Source: Chloroflexota bacterium (GTDB lineage: Bacteria; Chloroflexota; Dormibacteria; Dormibacterales; Dormibacteraceae). From it: a DNA stretch of 5,158 nucleotides. The translations under genes and the position numbers were made by a program. The notes beneath the pieces are model-generated. The model was not told the DNA's origin. It saw only the letters and a list, made by a program, of their open reading frames with translations, and did not search any database. The stretch covers positions 1 to 5,158 of the forward strand of contig VBFW01000196.1 of the NCBI GenBank assembly GCA_005880525.1, given 5' to 3'. Shown one piece after another: positions 1 through 5,158 of this stretch; the first letter of the stretch is position 1, and every line of letters begins with the position of its first letter.

Positions 1-1074
1 GCCCACGCCGGGAGGTCCGACGAGCGTGATGATCGCGCCGGAGCCGCGGCCGCCCAGCACCTCGAGCCCGCGCTCCTTGCGAAGCTTGCGCACGGCGAGG
101 AACTCGATGATGCGGTCCTTCACGTCGGACAGGCCGGTGTGGTCCTCGTCGAGGATCCGGCGCGCCTCGGTCAGGTCGAAGTTGTCGTCCGACCGCACGT
201 TCCAGGGGATGTCCAGCATCCAGTCCAGGTAGGTGCGGATCCAGCCGTACTCGGGGTTCTGCTCGCTCGTCCGCTCCAGGCGGTCGAGTTCGCGCTCCAC
301 CTCGGTGCGCACGCCGTCCGGCATGCTGGCCTTGACGACGCGCTCGCGGTAGGTCGAGACGACGTCCGTGGAGCCCTCGTTGAGCTGCTTCTTGATGGCT
401 TCGAGCTGCTGGCGCAGCAGGAACTCGCGCTGCGTCTTCTCCATGCCCTCGGCGACGTCGCTGCGGATCTTCTCCTTCAGCGAAGCGTCGGCCAGGACCT
501 GCTTGGTCCAGCCGATGAGCAGAGCGAGCCGCTCCTCCAGGTCGACTGTCTCGAGGACCTGCATCTTCTGCTCAGTGGTCAGGTCCGGTGAGTAGCCGGC
601 GAGGTCGGCCAGGTGGCCCGGCGTTCGCGCCGCGCGCAGGAACTGCACGACCTGCGGGACGCCGCGCGACTCGACCAGGTTCTCGAGCATGGCTCGGTAC
701 TCGCGCGCCAGCTCCTGCGCCCGCTCGGTCGGGGGCTCGGGCTCGTTTATGGGGTCGGCCTTGACCCACAGGGCGCCGCCGATGTCGGCCTGGCCGCTGC
801 CCAGCCGGGCACGGTACTCGCCGCGGATCGTGAACGCCTCGGCGCCGGTCGGGAGCTCGGCGGAGTCGCCCAGCCGGGAGACGGTGCCGATGCTGCCGAA
901 CTTGCCTTCGACTCGCGGGACCAGCAGGATCAGCCGGCCGCCCTGGCGGGCGGCCTCGATCGCGGCCCGCTGGCTGTCGCCGTCGACGGCCAGGGTGACG
1001 GTCATATGTGGGAGGACGACCACGTCGTCCATGGGGAGGACTGGGAGTAGCTCGGATCGTGGGGTGTTTGCCAT
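1..1074 (-). CDS. lon: Lon ATP-dependent serine protease, N-terminal part (cut by window edge)
   Basis: Lon is a cytoplasmic AAA+ protease that degrades misfolded and selected regulatory proteins. The reverse frame is open from ATG at 1074 to base 1, giving 358 residues. It starts MANTPRSELLPVLPMDDVVV, the usual first strand of the Lon N-terminal substrate-recognition (LAN) domain, which fills about residues 9-200. The conserved helical segment EGMEKTQREFLLRQQL lies near 209-224 and PWNVR at 290-294. The frame ends in GPPGVG (353-358), the start of the Walker A loop, so the rest of the ATPase domain and the Ser-Lys protease domain lie outside the window. The start fits the family, but no good Shine-Dalgarno sequence precedes it. 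It sits 62 bp behind the permease gene on the same strand. No HspR (HAIR) repeat was seen upstream. Identity is near certain; the exact start is less so. Confidence 0.96.
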   Translation of the reverse strand, partial: MANTPRSELLPVLPMDDVVVLPHMTVTLAVDGDSQRAAIEAARQGGRLILLVPRVEGKFGSIGTVSRLGDSAELPTGAEAFTIRGEYRARLGSGQADIGGALWVKADPINEPEPPTERAQELAREYRAMLENLVESRGVPQVVQFLRAARTPGHLADLAGYSPDLTTEQKMQVLETVDLEERLALLIGWTKQVLADASLKEKIRSDVAEGMEKTQREFLLRQQLEAIKKQLNEGSTDVVSTYRERVVKASMPDGVRTEVERELDRLERTSEQNPEYGWIRTYLDWMLDIPWNVRSDDNFDLTEARRILDEDHTGLSDVKDRIIEFLAVRKLRKERGLEVLGGRGSGAIITLVGPPGVG

Positions 1075-1136
1075 GTGTTCAGAGGAACTTTTACCCGCGG
1101 CGGGCAATTCCTAACCGAAGCAGAAACAGCCCCCGG
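1075..1136 (-). other. 62-bp gap between the permease gene and lon, with imperfect palindrome
   Basis: This short spacer must hold the lon leader if lon is transcribed on its own. An imperfect 17-bp palindrome lies at 1091-1107: CCCGC and GCGGG arms around one base, flanked by outer TT and AA. It ends 17 bp before the lon ATG. A weak 4-bp AGCC/GGCT hairpin with a GGG loop lies just after the permease stop, but it has no proper T-run and is not called a terminator. I see no convincing -35/-10 pair, so the lon promoter may be weak, alternative-sigma or inside the permease gene. Confidence 0.4.
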
Positions 1137-2462
1137 CTAGCGGCGCCCTCCGGGAAAGTTGACCTTGCCGCGGCGCGACAGGGCGTCGATCGACACCGCG
1201 GCCAGGAGCACCAGGCCGGTGACGATGAAGATCCTCTGCACGTCAAGGCTCTGCAGGTACATGCCGTTGTAGATGCCGCCGATCACCAGGCCGCCCAGCA
1301 CCCCGTGCATGGCCTTGCCCCGGCCGCCGAAGAGGCTAGTCCCCCCGATAACCGCCGCGGCCACGGCGAACAGGACGAGCTGGCCACCCTGGACGTTGTT
1401 CGACATGCCGCCGATGTAAGACGCGTAGAGGATGACGCCGATACCCGCCGTCATCGAGCAGAGGGCAAAGGCGATGGTGACGATGAGGGAGACGTTGATG
1501 CCGGCGCGGCGTGCCGCCTCCGGGTTGCCGCCGATGGCGTAGACGTAGCGGCCGTATTTCGTCCTCTCCAGGAGGATGGTCCATGCCGCGAGGACGGCCA
1601 GCACGATCGGCACGACCCAGGGCACGCCGGCCAGGACGCCGATGTTTGCCCGGTTGATGTTGCAGATGGCCACCACGACGATGCCCGCGGCGGCGATGAG
1701 CCCGATCTTGAGCAGGGTCAGGCTGGGTGGCGGTGCGACCAGGCCGGCGCGTCGCCGGCGCGCGTCGCCAAACCACATCAGCCCGCCGATGCCGACCACC
1801 ACGACCCCCATTCCGATCCAGCTGATGGTCGGGTCGATCGTCCCCGCCATCAGGTTGTAGAGCACCTGCACGTTGGTGTCAGCCGACGCGAGGTTCGGAT
1901 AGCCGGAGAACGGGCCAAGAAGCAGAAGGATGAGCATCACGCCGTTGAAGATCAGGTAGCCGGCCAGCGTGACGATGAAGGACGGGATGCCGAGCCTGGT
2001 GATGATCGTTCCCTGGATGGCACCGGCGAGCGCGCACGCAGCCAGCGCCGCCACGATCGCTGCCCACCACGGCCAGTTAGTGGTCACGGGCTGCACGAGC
2101 TGCACCGCGATGACCGCGCCGCACGCGCCCAGATAACCGATCGAAAGGTCGATCTCGCCGAGGATGAGAGCGAACGTCTCGGCCATCGCGAGGACCATGA
2201 AAACGGCGCTCTGCTCGAAGAGGTTGACGAGGTTGTCGGCGTGAAGAAAGACGTGGTTGGGGCTGATGATCTCGAACACGACCATGATCGCGACCAGTCC
2301 GACCACCACTGGCAGCACGCCGATGTCGCCTCCGCGCATGCGCCCTATCCAGGCGCGCGCGTACTCGCCGAGTGTCTGCGCTATGAGCGCCGGCGGGACC
2401 TCCGCCTCCGCTGCCTGAACCGCCGCGGTAGGGTCGGGCGGGATCTCGACCGGCTGCGCCAT
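1137..2462 (-). CDS. xylH: XylH-like sugar ABC transporter permease
   Basis: This is the integral membrane subunit of a CUT2-type (ribose/xylose family, BPD_transp_2) sugar importer; two copies would form the channel. The 441 residues begin with a roughly 45-residue hydrophilic N-terminus rich in Ala, Pro and Glu. About ten to twelve hydrophobic segments follow, near 48-66, 84-101, 104-122, 132-156, 160-182, 213-231, 250-268, 277-297, 323-347, 362-378, 385-401 and 409-427. Family marks are GEIDLSIG (102-109), the cytoplasmic coupling-loop motif GGNPEAARRAGI (311-322) and GGTSLFGGRGK (373-383). A basic loop with ARRRR lies at 234-238. At 441 residues it is longer than E. coli XylH (about 393), mainly from the N-terminal tail and this loop. 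Its ATG shares one base with the ATPase stop (TGATG), which points to translational coupling. Xylose is the likeliest substrate, but related pentoses or hexoses cannot be excluded. Confidence 0.93.
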   Translation of the reverse strand: MAQPVEIPPDPTAAVQAAEAEVPPALIAQTLGEYARAWIGRMRGGDIGVLPVVVGLVAIMVVFEIISPNHVFLHADNLVNLFEQSAVFMVLAMAETFALILGEIDLSIGYLGACGAVIAVQLVQPVTTNWPWWAAIVAALAACALAGAIQGTIITRLGIPSFIVTLAGYLIFNGVMLILLLLGPFSGYPNLASADTNVQVLYNLMAGTIDPTISWIGMGVVVVGIGGLMWFGDARRRRAGLVAPPPSLTLLKIGLIAAAGIVVVAICNINRANIGVLAGVPWVVPIVLAVLAAWTILLERTKYGRYVYAIGGNPEAARRAGINVSLIVTIAFALCSMTAGIGVILYASYIGGMSNNVQGGQLVLFAVAAAVIGGTSLFGGRGKAMHGVLGGLVIGGIYNGMYLQSLDVQRIFIVTGLVLLAAVSIDALSRRGKVNFPGGRR

Positions 2463-3235
2463 CAGTTGCCGGCTGCCTTCATGCCCTTGCCGCCCGTCGT
2501 CATGTACTCGACGACGCGCTGGCGATCGAAGTTCGAGATGTCGTCCTGGATGACCATGCGGCCCAGGTAAAGGATCGCGACGCGGTCGGCGACCTCGAAC
2601 ACGTCATTCAGGTTGTGGGAGATGACCATCACTGCGAGACCCCGGTCGCGCAGCCGCTTGAGAAGGCCGAGCACCATCCCGGTCTGGACGACGCCGAGCG
2701 CGGCGGTGGGCTCGTCCATGATCACCAGCTTGGAGTTCCACATCACCGCTTTGGAGATGGCCACCGACTGGCGCTGGCCGCCCGAAAGTGAGGCCACCGG
2801 CTGCCTTATAGACCGAACAGTGGTGACCTTGAGGCTCGCGAGGGTCTGCGCCGCGGCGCGCTCCATGTCGTCCTCGTCGAGCAGGTAGCGGCTGAGTCGC
2901 TCGCGTCCTAGGAACATGTTCTGGACGATGTCGAGGTTGTCGCACAGGGCAAGGTCCTGATAGACGGTCTCGATGCCGAGACGCGAAGCGTCGCGGGTGT
3001 TGTGGATGTGGACCGGCTGGCCTTCCCAGAAGACCTCGCCGTGGTCGGGCTGGTAGACACCCGAGATGCACTTGGTGAAGACGGATTTGCCGGCGCCGTT
3101 GTCGCCGCACAGGGCCGTGATCTTGCCGGCGGGGAGGTCGAGGTCGACGCCGTACAGCGCCTGCACGGCTCCGAAGTGCTTGTCGACGCCGCGGACCTTG
3201 AGGAGAGGCTCGGCCACCTGCGCCATCTTCGTCAT
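2462..3235 (-). CDS. xylG: Sugar ABC transporter ATP-binding protein (single domain, XylG role)
   Basis: This is the cytoplasmic ATPase that powers the importer. Numbered from the chosen start (257 residues), it has Walker A GDNGAGKS at 44-51, a Q-loop Gln at 93, the signature LSGGQ at 150-154, Walker B LVIMDE at 170-175 with the catalytic Glu, and the H-loop His at 207. The D-loop reads AALG rather than SALD, as in many single-domain sugar ATPases. It has one nucleotide-binding domain, unlike the two fused domains of E. coli XylG and RbsA (about 500 residues), so it probably works as a homodimer. I chose ATG 3235 because GGGGAG (3240-3245) lies four bases upstream. An in-frame ATG at 3283 would add 16 residues but falls inside the 13-bp hairpin and lacks a ribosome-binding site. 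The gene overlaps the permease gene by one base. All catalytic motifs are intact. Confidence 0.94.
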   Translation of the reverse strand: MTKMAQVAEPLLKVRGVDKHFGAVQALYGVDLDLPAGKITALCGDNGAGKSVFTKCISGVYQPDHGEVFWEGQPVHIHNTRDASRLGIETVYQDLALCDNLDIVQNMFLGRERLSRYLLDEDDMERAAAQTLASLKVTTVRSIRQPVASLSGGQRQSVAISKAVMWNSKLVIMDEPTAALGVVQTGMVLGLLKRLRDRGLAVMVISHNLNDVFEVADRVAILYLGRMVIQDDISNFDRQRVVEYMTTGGKGMKAAGN

Positions 3236-3239
3236 TCTG

Positions 3240-3245
3240 CTCCCC
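3240..3245 (-). promoter_or_regulatory. Ribosome-binding site that decides the ATPase start
   Basis: On the minus strand GGGGAG stands four bases before ATG 3235. It lies downstream of the intercistronic hairpin, so it stays single-stranded when the hairpin forms. This favours 3235 over the in-frame ATG at 3283. Confidence 0.65.
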
Positions 3246-3253
3246 AGAAAGAA

Positions 3254-3284
3254 GATGCCGCCGCGCACGTCGCGCGGCGGCATC
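3254..3284 (-). terminator. Intercistronic 13-bp hairpin between binding-protein and ATPase genes (attenuator/mRNA stabiliser)
   Basis: The two arms, 3254-3266 and 3272-3284, are perfect reverse complements over 13 bp, mostly G/C, with a 5-base loop. The hairpin starts 12 bases after the binding-protein stop codon. On the minus strand it is followed by TTCTTTCT, a broken T-run, so it looks like a leaky intrinsic terminator. Hairpins here are known in binding-protein transporter operons (for example between malE and malF), where they protect the upstream mRNA and lower downstream expression. The structure is seen directly; the function is inferred. Confidence 0.75.
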
Positions 3285-3296
3285 AGGAGATTTCGA

Positions 3297-4368
3297 CTAG
3301 GTGATTCCGTTGTCCGTGCAGACCTTCTGCGTGACGGCCTGGCAGAGAGCGCTCTTGTCGACGAAATTGTCCTTGATGACCGTCGAGGCGACCTTCGACT
3401 TGTCGACCCACAGCGGAGTCAAGAGGACGGCGGGCTGGGTGTTGCCGGGCTTGCCCGAGGCCGGCGCGGTCGTTCCGTTGACGAGCGCGGACGGCGGCTC
3501 GAGGCCGGCGCGAAGGATGGTGGCCAGCGCGACTGCCGCCTGAGCCTCCAGGTAGACAGCCTTGTAGACGGAGCCGCACTGGTAGCCCTGGAGGACGTTC
3601 TCGATGCCCTGCAGGGTGGCGTCCTGGCCCACGGTCGGGATCTTGTTGGGGCCGACGCCCTTCTGCTTCAGGACCGTGACCACAGCATTGGCGAGACCGT
3701 CGTTCGCCTCGATCGTGGCGTTGATCTTGTTGTTGGCCGTGTACTTCTGCTGGAAGATGGTCTGGCCCTTGGTGTTGTCCCAGCCGGGGGCAACCTCGTC
3801 ACCGACCAGGGTGAGCCCGTTGGCGCTCTTGCCGACGGTCTCCTGAGGCACCGCCTCGCCCCAGACCACCTGGTTGTAGCCCTTGGCGAAGTCGATTGCG
3901 TTCGGGTCGGTGTCCTCACCGCCGTTGAGCGTGAAGACCTGCGGGCTGGAGACGTTCCAGGCCTTTACGCAGTCCAGAAAGCCCTGGCCGATCAGCTTGC
4001 CGACGTTCACGTTGTTGAAGCTCACGTAGTAGGTCTTGTTACCCGTGAAGGTGGCGCGGTCGTAGCTGATGACCTTCACGCCCTTGGCCGCGGCGGCCTG
4101 CTGGATCTGGGTTCCGACTGTGCTGTCCAGCGGGTCCATGATCAGGACCTTTGCGCCCTGGGTGATGTCCGCCTGCGCCTGCGCGAGCTCGGTCGCGTCG
4201 TTGCCCTGGGCGTTGTCGATCTTGAACTCCGAGTCGCTGAACCCGGAGCCCTGACGGAACCGTCGCCGCCGGGCCCGACGTGCTGCTGCTTCCGCATGCG
4301 GCCGTGATCACGGCAATTGCGCCTACACATGCGGAAAACGAAAGGCGCCTGAACTTTCGCAAGTGCAT
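3297..4368 (-). pseudogene. xylF: XylF-like sugar-binding lipoprotein gene, frameshifted and apparently missing the start of the N-lobe
   Basis: The product would be the extracellular, lipid-anchored binding protein that delivers sugar to the permease. The start is ATG 4368 behind a strong AGGAGG. The first 40 codons give a basic N-terminus (HLRKFRR), a hydrophobic stretch, lipobox ITAAC with Cys25, and a Ser/Thr/Gly/Pro linker. The frame then stops making sense near 4242-4251; the rest of the protein continues in another frame, through VLIMDPLDST to the stop at 3297. This 3' part is strongly XylF-like: ISYDRATF, YYVSFNN, IEANDGLANAV, GQDATLQGIENV, LLTPLWVDKSK and TVIKDNFVDKS. The span of 1072 bases is one more than a multiple of three. 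The first strand and helix of the sugar-binding fold, which XylF has between linker and FKIDNAQGND, also seem absent, so an out-of-frame deletion of 3n+2 bases fits better than a one-base insertion. An uninterrupted frame from ATG 4139 gives 280 residues but no signal peptide. A sequencing or assembly error is possible. Confidence 0.85.
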
Positions 4369-4373
4369 ATGGA

Positions 4374-4379
4374 CCTCCT
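4374..4379 (-). promoter_or_regulatory. Strong ribosome-binding site of the binding-protein gene
   Basis: AGGAGG on the minus strand, five bases before ATG 4368, is a near-ideal Shine-Dalgarno match. It fixes the start of the lipoprotein and rules out the in-frame upstream ATG at 4443. It is the best ribosome-binding site in the window, as expected for a protein needed in excess. Confidence 0.85.
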
Positions 4380-4461
4380 GATCCACGCGGCGCGTTCCTG
4401 CTGCCTTCTTCCCGGGCGGGCCGGGGCGAGAGTGCGCCGGCAACAGGTCTACTCAGGTCCG

Positions 4462-4491
4462 CGGCGACCACCGGCCCCATCCGGTTCGCCG
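4462..4491 (-). promoter_or_regulatory. Possible 5'-leader stem-loop upstream of the binding-protein gene
   Basis: CGGCGA (4462-4467) plus CCGG (4471-4474) can pair with CCGG (4481-4484) plus TCGCCG (4486-4491), giving ten base pairs with an asymmetric 3/1 internal loop and a 6-base loop. If transcription starts near 4490-4495, this lies at the very 5' end of a leader of over 100 bases. No known riboswitch was recognised. G/C-rich DNA forms such stems by chance, so the call is tentative. Confidence 0.35.
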
Positions 4492-4496
4492 GGGAC

Positions 4497-4525
4497 AGGA
4501 TTACGCAGGGTGCCAAGTTTGTCAA
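4497..4525 (-). promoter_or_regulatory. Probable promoter of the transporter operon
   Basis: On the minus strand a perfect TTGACA lies at 4525-4520. A -10-like TAATCC follows at 4503-4498 after 16 bases (AATCCT with 17). Actinobacterial -10 boxes are loose (TANNNT), so the -10 choice is uncertain. The -35 falls inside the left arm of the 11-bp inverted repeat, so a protein bound there would block this promoter. Confidence 0.5.
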
Positions 4526-4572
4526 GAGACCGATACGGTCGAACGGCTGATTTGTTCAAAGTCTTGACAAAC
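4517..4572. repeat. 11-bp inverted repeat framing the divergent promoters (candidate operator)
   Basis: GTTTGTCAAGA at 4517-4527 is repeated exactly in inverted form as TCTTGACAAAC at 4562-4572, with 34 bases between the arms. Each arm holds a TTGACA pointing outwards, towards the transporter and the ROK gene respectively. A smaller perfect repeat, GACCG-ATA-CGGTC, sits between them at 4528-4540. The arrangement suits cooperative binding of one regulator, presumably the ROK protein encoded alongside, to repress both directions. The repeats are seen directly; the regulator assignment is inferred. Confidence 0.6.
4551..4571. promoter_or_regulatory. Candidate ROK/XylR-type operator
   Basis: TTTGT at 4551-4555 and ACAAA at 4567-4571 form an inverted repeat with an 11-base centre that has further partial symmetry. 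Known XylR operators of Bacillus use GTTTGTT/AACAAAC half-sites, so the outer bases resemble that type. The site covers the TTGACA ahead of the ROK gene and would give autoregulation. Confidence 0.4.
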
Positions 4573-4592
4573 CGCCACCGTGAGCGAACCAT
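4564..4592 (+). promoter_or_regulatory. Probable promoter of the ROK regulator gene
   Basis: A perfect TTGACA lies at 4564-4569, followed after 17 bases by AACCAT at 4587-4592, a weak -10. Transcription would then begin around 4599-4602, at or next to the ATG, so the mRNA may be leaderless. That agrees with the lack of a Shine-Dalgarno sequence. Confidence 0.45.
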
Positions 4593-4601
4593 TCGGGTGC
4601 G

Positions 4602-5158
4602 ATGTCCAAGAAGGGGGAGGGATCGCTGTCGTGGCTTCGCGACCGCAACCGCCGCCGCGTCCTTGACGTGCTGCGCATCAGCGGACGCACGAGCCAGGCG
4701 GACATTGCGAGGGCGACCGGCCTCTCCCGGACGACCATTCACACGCTGATCGGCGAGCTCAAGGAAGAGGGGATGGTCCTCGAGGTCGACGGCAGGCCGG
4801 CGGGTGCAGGCAGCGGTCGCCCCGCGGCGCAGCTCGTGCTCCACACGACCTCGCGGGCGGTGCTCGGAATCGACTTCGGCCACAGCCACGTGCAGGTGGC
4901 GGTCGCGGACCTCGCGCACAACGTGCTGGCCGAGCGCCACCGTGACCTGGACGTCAACCACCGGGCCAACGAGGCGCTGGACTTCTCGGCGGAGATGGCC
5001 GCGGAGGTGCTGGGCGAGGCGGGCATCGACCGGTCGCGGGTAATCGGCGCCGGCATCGGCATTCCCGGCCCTGTCGATCGCGAGCGCGGGACGGCAGGGT
5101 CGGCGACGATCCTGCCCGGCTGGGTCGGCCTGCGCATCGCCGACGCGATGCAGAAGCG
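4602..5158 (+). CDS. ROK-family transcriptional regulator, N-terminal part (XylR/NagC type; cut by window edge)
   Basis: This is a sugar-responsive repressor that probably controls the divergent transporter operon and itself. The 185 visible residues start with a winged helix-turn-helix (about 15-60): RRRVLDVLRISG, then SQADIARATGLSRTTIH as the helix-turn-helix, then the wing and the family motif GSGRPA (70-75). The ROK sugar-kinase-like domain follows: LGIDFGHSHVQVAVAD (88-103), the phosphate-1 loop in kinases, then GAGIGIPGPVD (149-159) and the start of the ILPGW segment (170-174). The sugar-binding and zinc motifs of the ROK core lie beyond the edge. ATG 4602 is the only sensible start, as an in-frame TGA lies at 4581-4583 with no other start codon after it. 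The helix-turn-helix makes a repressor far likelier than a glucokinase. The effector is probably the transported sugar, perhaps xylose, but this is not shown by the sequence. Confidence 0.93.
   Translation, partial: MSKKGEGSLSWLRDRNRRRVLDVLRISGRTSQADIARATGLSRTTIHTLIGELKEEGMVLEVDGRPAGAGSGRPAAQLVLHTTSRAVLGIDFGHSHVQVAVADLAHNVLAERHRDLDVNHRANEALDFSAEMAAEVLGEAGIDRSRVIGAGIGIPGPVDRERGTAGSATILPGWVGLRIADAMQK

Noticed and set aside
1008..2570. 520-residue plus-strand open frame opposite the permease
   Set aside because: Antisense shadow in G/C-rich DNA: its translation is low-complexity, rich in Asp, His and Arg, with no domain, while the opposite strand encodes a clear permease.
3236..3283. Longer ATPase start at 3283
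   Set aside because: The ATG lies inside the 13-bp hairpin and lacks a ribosome-binding site; the added 16 residues do not resemble the family's N-terminus, and ATG 3235 has GGGGAG in place.
4240..4255. Programmed frameshift or phase variation in the binding-protein gene
   Set aside because: Only GGG runs are present, with no slippery heptamer or long homopolymer, and the likely loss of N-lobe residues points to a deletion.
3066..4307. 413-residue plus-strand open frame opposite the binding-protein gene
   Set aside because: Its Leu/Val/Asp/Arg-rich translation has no recognisable domain and mirrors the XylF-like frame; the sense strand carries clear family motifs.
4369..4443. Longer binding-protein start at 4443
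   Set aside because: It would place 25 residues before the basic signal-peptide start; the strong AGGAGG fits ATG 4368.
4449..4961. 170-residue minus-strand open frame across the control region and ROK gene
   Set aside because: It runs antisense to the ROK helix-turn-helix and across the divergent promoter, and has no domain or ribosome-binding site.

Overview
The window reads as chromosomal DNA from a high-GC Gram-positive bacterium, most likely Actinomycetota. The clues are strongly G/C-biased third codon positions, a Lon protease whose N-terminal half reads like actinobacterial Lon, a lipoprotein-type solute-binding protein, and a ROK-family repressor divergent from a sugar ABC transporter. 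No mobile element, CRISPR array, tRNA or rRNA was seen.

Layout: (1) 1-1074, minus strand: N-terminal 358 residues of Lon, cut by the window edge inside the Walker A loop. (2) 1137-2462, minus: XylH-like membrane permease. (3) 2462-3235, minus: single-domain ABC ATPase (XylG role), overlapping the permease start by one base. (4) 3254-3284: perfect 13-bp hairpin between the binding-protein and ATPase genes. (5) 3297-4368, minus: XylF-like solute-binding lipoprotein gene, disrupted near its 5' end by a frameshift that coincides with loss of the first part of the N-terminal lobe. (6) 4369-4601: 233-bp divergent control region with an 11-bp inverted repeat, each arm carrying an outward-facing TTGACA. 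(7) 4602-5158, plus: ROK-family transcriptional regulator, cut by the right edge.

The transporter is read from right to left: binding protein, hairpin, ATPase, permease. This is a complete monosaccharide (CUT2-type, xylose-like) importer set with a divergent ROK repressor that probably senses the sugar. The hairpin would let the binding protein be made in excess over the membrane parts. lon follows the permease on the same strand after 62 bp and is probably a separate unit in function. No xylose isomerase or xylulokinase gene is present, so the xylose assignment rests only on protein similarity.

This looks like a conventional sugar-uptake locus rather than a new system. The points worth a second look are the broken xylF-like gene, the symmetric promoter/operator and the intercistronic hairpin.
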